A DNA stretch of 64,000 bases from Pseudoflavonifractor phocaeensis (GCF_021531815.1 NZ_JADYUM010000004.1:62001-126000), one strand, 5' to 3'. Shown: positions 7,369 through 19,300, counted from the stretch's first letter. The notes: generated by a model from the letters alone, not told the origin. Translations and numbers: made by a program.

Positions 7369-10209
7369 ATGGTAAAATTTGCTCCTGGTATGCGTACCAT
7401 CATTCGAGATGAAGAATGGATGGTCAAAAAAATCGAGACAAACAGCCTTGGAAACAAGGCATTATATTGCGTTGGCATCTCTCCGTTAGTTAAGGATAAA
7501 GAAGCAACCTTTTTAAGCGATTTGGAAGATATTCAGATTGTTAATCCGGCAGAGGTTCGTCTGGTAGCGGATAAATCTCCGTTCTATAAAAAGACCCTTC
7601 TTTACCTGGAGAGTCAGTGGCGTCAGCAGATCCCTACAGATGCCAATCTGCACATAGGTCATCGGGCTGCTATGGATTTAATGCCATACCAGCTGGATCC
7701 TGCAAAACTCTCGCTCCAGCGTCCTCGCCAGCGAATTCTGATCGCTGATACTGTCGGCTTGGGTAAAACCCTTGAAGCAGGTATTCTGATGTCTGAGCTC
7801 ATCGCACGTGGCAAAGGTAAACGCATTCTTGTTGTTACTGTTAAGAGCATGATGACTCAGTTCCAGAAGGAAATGTGGAACCGTTTTACGATTCCTCTCG
7901 TGCGGTTGGACTCTAAGCGGATTCAGGACATTCGCGCGAAGTTGCCTTCGAATTATAATCCGTTTTTCTACTATGATAAGACCATCGTTTCTATTGATAC
8001 GCTGAAGCGCGATGTCGAATACAGGACACATTTGGAGCATGCCTATTGGGATATTATCGTAATTGATGAGGCTCAGAACGTAGCTGAGCGAGGAGATCAT
8101 CAGGCACAGCGTTCCAGACTAGCCAAGCTGCTGGCGGATCGAAGCGACACGATGATTATGCTCTCTGCCACTCCTCATGATGGCAGAGCGAAGAGCTTTG
8201 CTTCTCTTATGAATATGCTGGATCCGACTGCTATTGCGGATCCTCAGAATTACACACCAGAAGATATTAAGGGCCTTTGCATTCGTCGTTTCAAGAAAGA
8301 TGTTAAGAATCAGGTCAGCGGATCCTTCTTGGAGCGTAAAATCACTTTGGAGCGTTGTCGGGCTTCTGCCAATGAAGAACGCGCCTTTAATGTGTTTGCT
8401 GATATGCAGCTGGAGATGGATCTTTCTAAAGCTCGAGGTACTGGTCAGCTGTTTAAGACCAGCTTGGAAAAGTCCCTGTTCTCCAGTCCTGCAGCATGTA
8501 TTAAAAGTATTGAGGCTAGACTTAAGAAGCTCTATAAAAAGTACAGCGCTGATGATATCAAGGATATTCGTCAGCTTGAAGCACTTAAGAGTGCATTGGA
8601 AGAGATTGCCCCGGAGGATTTTACGCGTTATCAGAAGCTGCTGTCCTTGCTGCGCAGTCAGGAGTACGGATGGAACCCCAAGGACACCGGCGATCGTATT
8701 GTTATCTTCACTGAGCGCATCGAGACCATGAAGTATCTTGCTGAGCATCTGCGCAAGGACACTGGACTGAAGGCAAATGCTATCCAGGAGATTTCCGGTG
8801 GTATGAGTGATGCAGAGCAGCAGAAGATTGTTGAAGACTTTGGTAGAACAGAATCTCCTGTTAGAGTTCTTGTTGCTTCTGATGTTGCGTCTGAAGGTTT
8901 GAACCTCCACTATTTAAGCCACCGGTTGATTCATTTCGATATTCCCTGGTCCTTGATGGTATTCCAGCAGCGTAACGGTCGTATCGATCGTTACGGTCAG
9001 CAGCTGCGCCCTGATATTCGTTATATGCTCATTGAGAGCATGAATGAGAAGATCAAGGGTGATATGCGAATCATTGAGATACTCGTTACGAAGGAAGAGC
9101 AGGCTCTGAAGAATATCGGAGATCCAGCAATGCTCTTTGGTAAGTTTAATATTGAAGAGGAAGAACTGATTGTTTCTGACGCAATTGAAAATGGTTCCGA
9201 CGAGGTTGCATTTGAGAACCTGATGAGCAGTGGGGAAGATGAATTCGACCCGTTTGAAGCAATTATGGCAGAAGCGGGGAAGGCGGCTGAGGAAAAGAGC
9301 ACTCAGTCGGAGATTGTTTCCAATGACACGCTGTTCTCTGATATGGAATATCTCTATCAGGCGCTTACATATTTGAACCAGACCGAAAACTATCCTGTAG
9401 AGCGCTTGAAGACTGTTTCCGGACTTGATATTAAGTTGACGCCGGAAATGATTCGCAGACTAAGAGCAATTGTTCCTGAGGAAGCATTAACGCAGGGGGA
9501 AACTTTGCGTGTGTCTGATGACAAGGAATTCTGTATGGAGCAGATGCGGAACAGTATGCAGAAAAACATGGATGAGACCGCATGGCCTTCTACGCAGTAC
9601 CTTTGGCCTCTGCATCCGGTGCTTTCATGGGTGAATGATAAGGCTGGATTACTTGTTAAGCGTGGTGAAGCGCCTGTTGTTGGCTTGCCTGGTAAGCTTG
9701 AGGCCGGTGAGAGCATCTATATTGTTTCGGGTAGCATGCCTAACCTGAAGTCTACACCTCTGGTAGATGAATGGTTTGGCCTCCTGTATCAAGATGGCAA
9801 ATTTGTCAGAGTCCTTTCTATGAATGATGTCATCCAGAAGACCGGTATTGGCAGTACTAATATCCCTAACACGAACTGTATTGGGGATGCTGATTTGGCA
9901 GCTGCAGGTGCTCTGCTTGAGGATGTTGTTACTTGCGCCAAAAGCCATATGGACGAGCATTATACCAGATATCAGGAAGAGATGAATCCGCTTCTGGATG
10001 AGGAAGTTGACAAGTTGATTGAACTGCAGGAGAAGCATCATGAATACTACCAGATGACACTGTTTGAGCATGAGCGAAAGCTTCATGAACAGGAGCGCAG
10101 AGTCACTGAGTTGTTCGATCAGTTTACTAATTGGGTTAAGGATACTCTTACAATTCAGAATAATCCTTATATCCGGATCATTGCAGTGCTTATGGGGGTA
10201 TCACAATGA
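7369..10209 (+). CDS. SNF2-family helicase (DrmD/HepA-like)
   Basis: A 946-residue SF2 helicase of the SNF2/HepA type. Motifs in order: Walker A ADTVGLGKTLEAG (about 126-138), DEAQ box IDEAQN (about 232), SATPHDG (about 265), and the second RecA lobe with VLVASDVASEGLNLHYLS and the arginine-finger segment QQRNGRIDRYGQ (about 530). The long C-terminal part is helical. The domain plan is that of DrmD from class 1 DISARM and of helicases next to large methyltransferases. Its last bases overlap the methyltransferase start by four (ATGA), so the two are coupled. Likely role: ATP-driven translocation on DNA in an anti-phage complex. Helicase call is firm; the defence role is inferred from its neighbours. 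Confidence 0.9.
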   Translation: MVKFAPGMRTIIRDEEWMVKKIETNSLGNKALYCVGISPLVKDKEATFLSDLEDIQIVNPAEVRLVADKSPFYKKTLLYLESQWRQQIPTDANLHIGHRAAMDLMPYQLDPAKLSLQRPRQRILIADTVGLGKTLEAGILMSELIARGKGKRILVVTVKSMMTQFQKEMWNRFTIPLVRLDSKRIQDIRAKLPSNYNPFFYYDKTIVSIDTLKRDVEYRTHLEHAYWDIIVIDEAQNVAERGDHQAQRSRLAKLLADRSDTMIMLSATPHDGRAKSFASLMNMLDPTAIADPQNYTPEDIKGLCIRRFKKDVKNQVSGSFLERKITLERCRASANEERAFNVFADMQLEMDLSKARGTGQLFKTSLEKSLFSSPAACIKSIEARLKKLYKKYSADDIKDIRQLEALKSALEEIAPEDFTRYQKLLSLLRSQEYGWNPKDTGDRIVIFTERIETMKYLAEHLRKDTGLKANAIQEISGGMSDAEQQKIVEDFGRTESPVRVLVASDVASEGLNLHYLSHRLIHFDIPWSLMVFQQRNGRIDRYGQQLRPDIRYMLIESMNEKIKGDMRIIEILVTKEEQALKNIGDPAMLFGKFNIEEEELIVSDAIENGSDEVAFENLMSSGEDEFDPFEAIMAEAGKAAEEKSTQSEIVSNDTLFSDMEYLYQALTYLNQTENYPVERLKTVSGLDIKLTPEMIRRLRAIVPEEALTQGETLRVSDDKEFCMEQMRNSMQKNMDETAWPSTQYLWPLHPVLSWVNDKAGLLVKRGEAPVVGLPGKLEAGESIYIVSGSMPNLKSTPLVDEWFGLLYQDGKFVRVLSMNDVIQKTGIGSTNIPNTNCIGDADLAAAGALLEDVVTCAKSHMDEHYTRYQEEMNPLLDEEVDKLIELQEKHHEYYQMTLFEHERKLHEQERRVTELFDQFTNWVKDTLTIQNNPYIRIIAVLMGVSQ

Positions 10210-13200
10210 GCATGGATTTGACGGGTATCTTCAATAAAAACGAATACTATACCAATCATTATTTCTCGACACTGTTCGAGGAGAATGCTAACGAGTCAAT
10301 TGGCGTTTGGAATGCCGCAGCTAAGGAGTCTGAGGAAATAAAGACCCCTTGGTCGATGCTGCGCCAAAATGCACGACAATTCTATGCTGCACATGACCGG
10401 TTCCTTAGATCTTCGGTCAACATGCAGTATCTGAACAGTGTTCGCAATCTTGCTGACCTGTATCTTTCTTCTCTGGGGTATCCTGAAGCAAAGCCTGAGA
10501 ATGTTGCGATTGATGACACTCTTGTGGCTCCTGTTTATCTGGAAATTAATAAGAGCAATGGCGCACCATTGCTCTGGGTAATCCTGTCTGCATCCAAGGA
10601 TACTGATGTTGGTATTCTGGAGAGCCAGGCCTTTGACAGCACGCTTGTCGGTGAAGATGATACCGGTGCGCTGCAGGCAGGTATCATGAGCCAGTTGACC
10701 AACGAAGACTTGGCTACAAAAGCCCTCTTCGCATCTGCAGAACCTCCTCGTTTCATCATGTTTATTGGTATGAATCAGATCGCGCTGATTGACCGAAACA
10801 AGTGGAATGAGAAAAGGTACTTAGAATTTGACTTGGAGACTGTTTTCTCCCGATTGGAGAATTCCACCCTTCAGGCTGTGGCAGTTTTACTGCATAAGGA
10901 CTCTCTGTGTCCTGATGATGGCAAAATCTTGCTGGATGAGCTGGATGAGCACAGTCAGAGAAACGCATCCGGTGTCTCTCAGGACTTGAAATATGCACTG
11001 CGTGAAAGCATTGAATTGCTGGGCAACGAGGTGCTATATGACATGGCCACGCGTTTGAAGCGAGATTTTGACACGGATCCAGTTGACGCGAACCAGTTAA
11101 CACTGGAGTGCCTGCGGTATATGTACCGTATGCTGTTCGTGCTCTTCATCGAGTCTCGTCCGGAACTAGGATATGCTCCGATTAAGGCTCAGAGCTATTA
11201 TTCGGCTTATTCGTTGGAAAGCTTGCGGGACATTGCTGACAATATCCGTGATGATGTAGACGAAGTCGGCGATGGTTATTACTTACACGAGACCCTGGCT
11301 AAGCTCTATGATCTGATCTATGACGGATACCCTAAGACTGAAGAAGAGCTCAAGGCTGCAGTGGGATCTGATAGCCTTCACGATATGTTCCTCATTGCAC
11401 CTCTGAAGGCCCATATCTTCGATCCTGAGTATACGAAGATGATTACCTGCGCAAAGCTACGCAATAGCTGCATGCTGCGTATCATTGATCTGATGAGCCT
11501 TACCAGAGCAACCGGAAAGAAGAACGGACGCCGTGGTCGTATTTCTTATGCGAATCTGGGTATCAACCAGATGGGCGCAGTCTATGAGGCCCTGCTTTCT
11601 TATCGTGGATTTATTGCAGAGCACGACTTGTATGAAGTTAAGCGTGCTGGCGATAGCTTCAACGAGCTGGATGTTGGCTATTTTGTTTCTGAATCTGAGC
11701 TTGACCAGTACACCGAGGATGAGCGTGTCCGATATGAGCACGGTGAGAAGAAGGGCAAGCTCCGTATGTATGAAAAAGGCACTTTCATTTACCGTCTGGC
11801 TGGACGCGAGCGCGAAAAGTCTGCGTCTTACTATACGCCGGAGGTTTTGACGAAGTGTCTGGTTAAGTACGCCCTGAAGGAGTTGCTGCAAGAGAAGACG
11901 GCAGATGACATCCTTCAGCTGACAATCTGCGAGCCCGCCATGGGTAGCGCAGCGTTCTTGAATGAAGCTATTAATCAGCTGGCCGAAGCCTATATTTCTC
12001 GTAAGGAACAAGAGACCGGCGAGATTATTGGTTATGAAGACCGATTCAACGAGCTGCAGAAGGTCAAGATGTTCATTGCTGACCGTAATGTTTATGGTAT
12101 TGACCTGAACCCTGTTGCAGTTGAACTGGCTGAGGTTTCCTTGTGGCTGAATACAATTTATGAGGGCGGCTTTGTGCCCTGGTTTGGTACCCAGCTTGTA
12201 AATGGCAATTCCTTGATTGGTGCGCGGCGTCAAGTGTACCGAATTGATAATGCTCAAGCAACCTCCAAGGGTATGCGTTGGTACGAGATGGAGCCGGAAC
12301 GACTTCCGTTTGGTACCGCAAGAGCTGATAAGGGGTACAAGTTCGGTCGTAAGCAGATCTACCATTTCCTGCTTGGCGATCCTGGAATGTGCAGTTATAC
12401 GGACAAAGTCATAAAGTCCTTGGAGCCTGACAACATCAAGGCGATGGTTCAGTGGAATAAGAAGTTCATTGAGCCTATTACCGATGATGATGTCATTACC
12501 TTGTTGCGCCTTTCTGCAGCTATTGACAATCTGTGGGATGCGCAGATTAAGCTGCGCAAAGAGGTAGGGGCAAAGACTCAGGATACATTATCCATTTTTG
12601 GCCATGCGGATGATGCTGTCGATTCGCATACGACCATCCGGCAGAAGGATAAGATCTACAGTGAGCTCTATAAGAGTGAACACATGAGAAACGCCGGTCC
12701 ATATGCCAGACTGAAGTTCGCGATGGACTATTGGTGTGCGCTCTGGTTCTGGCCGATTGATAAGGCAGAACTGCTGCCGACAAGAAGCGAATTTCTGTTT
12801 GATATGTCGCTGATTCTTGAAGGAACTATGGCATCGGTGAATGTTAACGCGGGGCAGATGTCGCTGTTCGAGGCGACCGAAATGGAGCAATTGGCAATGG
12901 ATATCATTGATACCTATGGTACTGATACCATCGTTGATATTCCGCGCCTTAGAAAGGAAAACCCGAGACTTGATCTTGCTGCTCAAATTGCCGATCATAA
13001 TAAATTCATGCATTGGGAACTTGAATTTGCTGACCTGTTTGCAGAGCGTGGTGGATTTGATTTGATTATCGGTAATCCACCATGGATAAAAGTTGAGTGG
13101 AATGAGCAGTCTGTCCTTGCAGACAGAGAGCCTCTATTTGCCGTAAAAAACTACAACGCAACTAAAACAGCGAATTTACGCGAAAGAGAATTAGAAGATC

Positions 13201-14966
13201 AAGCGTCTTACTCGCTATATTTTTCTGAGTTTGAAGGTACTGGAGGTATGCAAGCATTCTTAAATGCTGACCAGAACTATCATGTGCTTAGAGGGCAGCA
13301 AACAAATCTGTTTAAGTGTTTTTTGCCTCAGGCGTGGTATTTTGGGGCCTCAACAGGCATCAGTGCCTTTATACATCCAGAAAGTGTTTACGATGATCCG
13401 AAAGGTGATATGCTTCGGATAGAATTATATCCTCGCTTAAGAAAGCATTTCCAATTTGCAAATGAACTTAAGCTGTTCCCTGAAGTACATCATAGCACAG
13501 TTTTTAGTTTGAACGTTTATAGCAACGTTGAAACACAGACATTTGAAACGATCGGAAACTTATTTGCTGTCCACACAATCGAGCAATGCTATGAAAATAT
13601 TAAAACCAAGACTGTACCTGGTATCAAAGATGATAATGGCCAATGGAACACCAGTGGTCATCCGTCTCGTGTGATAAATGTTGGGAAAAAAGAATTACAA
13701 TTATTTGCTAGGTTATTTGATAATAGCAACGAATGGAAGGCAGCAAGATTACCGGTAGTACATGCAAAACAGTTGGTAGATGTTTTGATGTGTTTCAATA
13801 ACCAACCAAGCACGCTAGAAGATCTTCATGAGAATATCTTTTATACCGTTCTCTTCGAAGAGAAGAAAGATCAGCTAAAAGGAACCATAGCGCGTGATGT
13901 CCATTTACCAGAGAATTCCCTTGATATGATATATTCCGGACCTCATATCAGCGTAGCAAATCCTTTGTTTAAGGGCTCTCGTAGAATTTGTGAATTGAAT
14001 AGCGATTATGATTCAATTGACCTAACAAGCATTCCAGAAGACTATCAACAGCGGTGCAACTATAGACCTGCTTGCAGTGTGGATGAGTATTCTTCCCGTT
14101 CGCCGTTCACAACATGGGGCAATAAGTACATGGACGAGTATCGCTTATTCTATCGACTTATGGTAGGGACAGATAGTGAACGTACATTAGCACCGGCAAT
14201 AATCCCCCCGAAGAGTGCTCATATTGATACTGTATTTGGTTTAGCCTTCAAAAACAGAGAAGAATTGATTCACTTTGCAGGAATTAATGCTTCTCTTCCA
14301 TATGATTTCTTTATCAGAGTAAGAAAGAAAAGGCATGTTCGTTTTGATGTGCTGGCGAGTTTACCACTGTTGACGAGCACGAAACAAACTGTGTCAATCA
14401 GCCTCAGGGCGTTGCTCCTAAACTGTCTTACTAAAAAATATGCGGATTTGTGGTCCAATGCATGGTCTGATGATTTTAGAGAAGAGACATGGGCAAAACG
14501 TGACAAGCGCTTGGGTTCGGATAGATTTGTTTCCTTGTGTAATGTGTGGAACAAGGATACTCCGCTCAGATCTGACTTTGAAAGAAGACAGGCCATGGTC
14601 GAACTCGATGTGCTTGTTGCGATGGCATTAGGGATGAACCTGTCTCAACTTATCACAATCTATAGAATTCAGTTTCCGGTATTGCAATCTTACGAAGCCG
14701 ATACATGGTATGATGCAAACGGCAGAATTGTTTTTACCAATAACAGAGGTTTGGTGGGTGTAGGTTTTACAAGAGCTGAATTTGAAGGTGGGATGAAAGA
14801 TGCACCAGCAGGCAAGACGTTCTGTCGAACCTTTACAGATGATACCATGCCTGAAGGTCCGATTGAGCGCACCATTGAGTATGTAGCTCCTTTCGACCGC
14901 TGCGATCGTGAAAAGGATTATGAAACTGCGTGGAAGTTCTTTGAGGAGAAATACAAGCAGGACTGA
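10206..14966 (+). CDS. Very large N6-adenine DNA methyltransferase (DrmMI/PglX-like)
   Basis: A 1586-residue class I methyltransferase. After a 530-residue N-terminal region comes SASYYTPEVLTKCLV, then the AdoMet-binding motif I CEPAMGSAAFLNEA (about 573), a second conserved element VYGIDLNPVAVELAEVSLWL (about 635), and after a long insertion the catalytic motif IV NPPW within FDLIIGNPPWIKVEW (about 955). The C-terminal 500 residues probably read DNA sequence. The size and the separation of motifs I and IV match PglX/DrmMI and type IIG-like enzymes. In this locus it would mark self DNA while the helicase and nuclease proteins act on unmarked DNA. No nuclease motif was seen at its N terminus. 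Confidence 0.9.
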   Translation: MSMDLTGIFNKNEYYTNHYFSTLFEENANESIGVWNAAAKESEEIKTPWSMLRQNARQFYAAHDRFLRSSVNMQYLNSVRNLADLYLSSLGYPEAKPENVAIDDTLVAPVYLEINKSNGAPLLWVILSASKDTDVGILESQAFDSTLVGEDDTGALQAGIMSQLTNEDLATKALFASAEPPRFIMFIGMNQIALIDRNKWNEKRYLEFDLETVFSRLENSTLQAVAVLLHKDSLCPDDGKILLDELDEHSQRNASGVSQDLKYALRESIELLGNEVLYDMATRLKRDFDTDPVDANQLTLECLRYMYRMLFVLFIESRPELGYAPIKAQSYYSAYSLESLRDIADNIRDDVDEVGDGYYLHETLAKLYDLIYDGYPKTEEELKAAVGSDSLHDMFLIAPLKAHIFDPEYTKMITCAKLRNSCMLRIIDLMSLTRATGKKNGRRGRISYANLGINQMGAVYEALLSYRGFIAEHDLYEVKRAGDSFNELDVGYFVSESELDQYTEDERVRYEHGEKKGKLRMYEKGTFIYRLAGREREKSASYYTPEVLTKCLVKYALKELLQEKTADDILQLTICEPAMGSAAFLNEAINQLAEAYISRKEQETGEIIGYEDRFNELQKVKMFIADRNVYGIDLNPVAVELAEVSLWLNTIYEGGFVPWFGTQLVNGNSLIGARRQVYRIDNAQATSKGMRWYEMEPERLPFGTARADKGYKFGRKQIYHFLLGDPGMCSYTDKVIKSLEPDNIKAMVQWNKKFIEPITDDDVITLLRLSAAIDNLWDAQIKLRKEVGAKTQDTLSIFGHADDAVDSHTTIRQKDKIYSELYKSEHMRNAGPYARLKFAMDYWCALWFWPIDKAELLPTRSEFLFDMSLILEGTMASVNVNAGQMSLFEATEMEQLAMDIIDTYGTDTIVDIPRLRKENPRLDLAAQIADHNKFMHWELEFADLFAERGGFDLIIGNPPWIKVEWNEQSVLADREPLFAVKNYNATKTANLRERELEDQASYSLYFSEFEGTGGMQAFLNADQNYHVLRGQQTNLFKCFLPQAWYFGASTGISAFIHPESVYDDPKGDMLRIELYPRLRKHFQFANELKLFPEVHHSTVFSLNVYSNVETQTFETIGNLFAVHTIEQCYENIKTKTVPGIKDDNGQWNTSGHPSRVINVGKKELQLFARLFDNSNEWKAARLPVVHAKQLVDVLMCFNNQPSTLEDLHENIFYTVLFEEKKDQLKGTIARDVHLPENSLDMIYSGPHISVANPLFKGSRRICELNSDYDSIDLTSIPEDYQQRCNYRPACSVDEYSSRSPFTTWGNKYMDEYRLFYRLMVGTDSERTLAPAIIPPKSAHIDTVFGLAFKNREELIHFAGINASLPYDFFIRVRKKRHVRFDVLASLPLLTSTKQTVSISLRALLLNCLTKKYADLWSNAWSDDFREETWAKRDKRLGSDRFVSLCNVWNKDTPLRSDFERRQAMVELDVLVAMALGMNLSQLITIYRIQFPVLQSYEADTWYDANGRIVFTNNRGLVGVGFTRAEFEGGMKDAPAGKTFCRTFTDDTMPEGPIERTIEYVAPFDRCDREKDYETAWKFFEEKYKQD

Positions 14967-14988
14967 TTAGGTCAGGAAGTAGGTCTTT

Positions 14989-16371
14989 ATGGCAATTCTA
15001 TTTTCAACCGAATTCAATATTTCAAAAGAACGTCTTCGAGATGTAGGGGTTTTCGATGTCTTATTGGATGAAGACAGTCCATTCTTTATCAACGTTAAGC
15101 GTCTGCAAAAGTGCACCGAACCAGAGTTTGCTGGTTCATATGAAAGAATCAATCGTAGATTTCGTGATATAGGATTGCTTCTTAAGAATGCAGTGCCTGG
15201 GGGCAAGCTTTATAGAACCGCTTATGAAAAATTTGATTTTTCAGAAGTAAATGGAATTAATCTTGGCTTTTCTTCTGGTCGGCATGGTGCAGGGTTTGGC
15301 CCTGGTCTTCGAAGTCAAATCATAAAAGACGCATATGAAATTATCAAATCTGGCAGTGAGCAACCGGAAATCTTCCAACTCATTAGCCTCTTTGAGGATA
15401 ACGTCGGTCCAGATCGTCTAAGTGACATGATCGCTCGGATAATCTATCCTGACATTGTTGCTTATTCTCAGCGGGTTTATAGGGAACTCGGAATTACTCC
15501 TGAAGCACATCCGAAGTATAGGTTCAAAAACGGGCTTCTTAAAAACCCGTATAAGAAGTACTTCTTATTACTTCTACCGGAAAGCATTATTCATGAACTG
15601 CCGATTGCCCGTTGTTGGGATGACATTGATCGTGTATGTGCTGAGAATCAGGCTATCCGAGCCGAAATCAATGAAATGGTCAGCTCTGAGTGGACAAGGA
15701 TGTCTTCACCTGCTCGGAAAGAGTACTTACGCGAGCAAGTATTCAAGGATCCTGATAAGTTGGGGAGAATCATTGATGCATATCAGGAGGAAGAGGTGGA
15801 AGCGTGCAACGTATTCAGAACTCCTGAGTATGTCACTGGAGTACTAAAAAGTACCTACCAGATTCCACCAAGCGAGAGTGATAACTCGTTTGATGCATCG
15901 CTCGAAATCATTGAAAGCTTCAAGGCATGGGTTGAATTTCACCGAGGTGCTACTGTAATCAATGGTAATAGCGCAAAACCTTCGGAGAAGTTAATCCAAA
16001 TAATGATCCATGGCGTTGCCCAGATGTTTTGTGATAAGTTCAACTGGGACTTCAGCCCGGAAACTGATAGTGGTCGTGGACCGGTTGACTTTAAGGTCAG
16101 CCGAGGCACGGATAAAACTGTGCTAGAGGTCAAGCTTACATCCAACCGGGAATGCGTACATGGTTTGGAAGTTCAAATCGAAGAGTATGCCAAGGCAGAG
16201 AACACCCAGAACAAGCTTTATATTCTTGTTGATACTGGAAGCAACAGCTACAGAGTGCAGCAGGTCGAGCAAAAGAGAAATCAGATGCTTGAAGCAGGTT
16301 TGAACCCAGCTAAAGTCGTTGTTGTTGATGCTGTTCCAAAAGTCTCTGCAAGTAAATTTGAACCGGATTGA
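14989..16371 (+). CDS. Predicted PD-(D/E)XK nuclease-like protein of the defence array
   Basis: A 460-residue protein without a recognised N-terminal domain. Residues about 363-382 read GPVDFKVSRGTDKTVLEVKL, a clear D...ExK pattern of the PD-(D/E)XK fold with an expected upstream helix (LIQIMIHGVAQMFCDKF). This makes it the best candidate for a stand-alone nuclease effector between the methyltransferase and the big helicase. It begins 22 bases after the methyltransferase with a weak ribosome site (AGGAAGTAGG). Canonical DISARM has a phospholipase D-type DrmC in that role, so this is a departure. Nuclease call rests on motif spacing only. Confidence 0.65.
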   Translation: MAILFSTEFNISKERLRDVGVFDVLLDEDSPFFINVKRLQKCTEPEFAGSYERINRRFRDIGLLLKNAVPGGKLYRTAYEKFDFSEVNGINLGFSSGRHGAGFGPGLRSQIIKDAYEIIKSGSEQPEIFQLISLFEDNVGPDRLSDMIARIIYPDIVAYSQRVYRELGITPEAHPKYRFKNGLLKNPYKKYFLLLLPESIIHELPIARCWDDIDRVCAENQAIRAEINEMVSSEWTRMSSPARKEYLREQVFKDPDKLGRIIDAYQEEEVEACNVFRTPEYVTGVLKSTYQIPPSESDNSFDASLEIIESFKAWVEFHRGATVINGNSAKPSEKLIQIMIHGVAQMFCDKFNWDFSPETDSGRGPVDFKVSRGTDKTVLEVKLTSNRECVHGLEVQIEEYAKAENTQNKLYILVDTGSNSYRVQQVEQKRNQMLEAGLNPAKVVVVDAVPKVSASKFEPD

Positions 16372-16393
16372 TACAACTAAGGAGGTACGAGGT

Positions 16394-19300
16394 ATGTTAC
16401 CGTCCATACTCGCAAAACAACTACAGAAGGGGATTGGGGACTATATAGAAACAACGTTCCCAATGACAAATCTCCCTTTTAAGGGATCCGTACGGAATAT
16501 GATTGATACAAAGGACTCAGTTTATCATGAGCCCTATGTTTCCGTACGCCTTCCATTCAGAGTTGCTGAGGAGATGCCGACTTGTTTTGAGGCAATCCAC
16601 CCTGCGTACCTCCCTTATGTTCATCAGCAGAAGGCGTTTGAACGACTGACTGGCAATGATGGTAGATCTACGTTGGTTGCAACCGGTACCGGCTCTGGTA
16701 AAACTGAGTGCTTCCTGTATCCCATTCTTGAATACTGCTACCAGCATAGGGGTGAGCGGGGTATCAAAGCTCTCATCATTTATCCTATGAATGCTCTGGC
16801 TACCGACCAGGCTAAACGTATTGCTGAGCTGGTCTATGGCAGTAACGAGCTTCGCAGCAATGTTACCGTAGGTATGTATGTGGGTGGACAGGATGAAACA
16901 CCTGCCAGAATGATGAGTGAACATGGCGTTATCACTGACCATGAAACGATGCTGAATAATCCACCGGACATTCTGCTCACCAACTATAAAATGCTCGATT
17001 ATCTCCTGGTTCGTCCGAAGGATAGTACGCTCTGGCAGGACAACGATCCCGAAACTCTCAAGTATATCGCAGTTGACGAATTACATACCTTTGATGGCGC
17101 TCAGGGTACCGATCTGGCATGTTTGCTGCGTCGCCTCAAGCGTCGCCTCGGGATTTATGATGGCTATTTGTGCTGCGTTGGCACATCTGCAACAATGGGT
17201 TCCAAGGAGAATAATGGTAGTATTCTCGAATATGCTGCTGAAATCTTTGGTGAACCCTTTGATAAGGATGCAATCATTACGGAGGATCGACTGAGTGCAC
17301 AGGAGTTCTTCGAGGGCTGTGAGGTAACTGAGTTTGCTATGCCTTCTGCTGAGCAGGTGGAGGACTTGGAGCGTCATTCTGTAGATGATGATCCTTCTGC
17401 TTACCTTGCAGATGCTGTTGCTGCATGGTTTCCTGAGTATAAAGGTGATGTTGGCAGCGATGAAGGAAGAATTGACCTTGGTCATCAGTTAATGCATCAC
17501 AGCTTTATGCAGGCTACGATCAATTTGACCGGTGGCAATTACTACCAGGTTTCCAAGATCGCGGAAGAGCTGCAAGTGCACTATCCTCAGTTGAAGTCCG
17601 TGTCCGATCCGACTGCAGTCATTAATTCGTTATTCGCTTTGGTATCCCATGCTAGGAGCGGATCCGTAGGCAAATTGCGCCCGTTCCTCAATGTGCAGGT
17701 ACAGCTCTGGATGAGAGAGCTGCGTCGTCTCGTAGCCAAGGTTGACGCGGAAGACGTTTCGTATGAAATCGCACATGATCTTAACAAGCACCAAGCAAAA
17801 CAGTATCTACCTGTAGTTAACTGCCGTGATTGCGGAATTACTGGTTGGGTTTCCGTGCTGAACGAGCGCGGAAATGCAGCTATGACAAACTTGGATGCGT
17901 TCTATAACCTGTATTTCAGAGCCGACGATAAGATAGCCATGCTGTTCCCGCACAGTCACGACGAGCATGTGACTGGTATGATCCCTGGTCGTATTTGCCC
18001 TGATTGCCTACAAGTCAAAATAGGGGAAGAGGGGACTGGATCCTGTCCGGATTGTGGAGCAGAGATGGTTGATGTTCTCATTCCTAACCCAATCAAGGTG
18101 TCCGGATCTAAGGATCACAAGCAGTACATTTGCCCATGCTGCGGCAGCCGTCGTGGCCTTTCCCTGATGGGTCTACGAAGTGCTACGGAGATTAGTGCAA
18201 GCATTTCCCAGCTATTTGCATCTCGTTTTAATGACGATAAGAAGACGTTGGCGTTTTCTGACAATGTCCAGGATGCTGCGCATCGTGCCGGTTTCTTTAA
18301 TTCCCGCACTTGGCGCTTTGGACTTCGTACTGCCATTCAAAAGTATTGCAAAGAAAAGGGGAACGGCCAATCTCTCGCTGATTTCCAGAACGGATTCATT
18401 GAATACTGGCGCACCAATATGTCTGTTGAGCAGTTTGTCAGTTTCTTTATTGCACCGAATATGACCTGGAAACATGCCTATGAGGACATGGTAAAGGATC
18501 GTAAGTTCGGGAAGGGAAAGCAAGCAGAGATCCTTCTTTATGAAATTGAGCAGCGTCTGAAATACGAAATTTTGCTGGAATTTGGTTTAGCCGGAAAGAT
18601 TGGTCGAACCCTTGAAAAGTCTAGCTGTTCAGTTCTGTCGTTTGATAACAACGAGATCCGTGAGATTGCCGATTTGGTACAAGAACGCACAGTTAATGAG
18701 CTGGGCATTTTAACCTCTGAACCAAAGCGTTCCTTTGAACGAATGGTTTTAGGATATCTGTATCTCATGCGGATTAATGGCGCATTTTTGGATCCCGTAT
18801 TTGATGAGTATACTCTCAGCAATTTTAACGGCTACATGCTTTCCAGCGATAGAAACCGTTGGCTGCCAGGTCGTCAGTCTGGTCGTAATACGCCGAGATT
18901 TGTTGCAGAACACGTTGGCTCTGGTAGAAGATCTTTTGAATATGACTCTCCTGCTGCGGAAAAGTATGTAAGCTGGATTGCATCTTGCAGTGACGAAGTC
19001 ATGATTGAGGAAAGCAACTACTATACAATTAGTCGTTTCATTTTAGAAGCGGCCCTTAAGCAAGGGGTTGTATCCGTCGTTCCTTCTTCTGTCGATTACA
19101 AGATTTACGGTTTGAACAAGGAACATGTATTTATCAGTGCAGAAGTGCGTCAGATGCGCTGTGATAAATGCGGTACGAGTTATTCTGTATCTGCAGAGAA
19201 TGCTGAGATCTGGAATGGTGCATCGTGCCAGAGAGCAAACTGTGCTGGTACTATCGTGCCTGATGAAAATGTTGAAACTAATTATTATGGTCGTCTTTAT

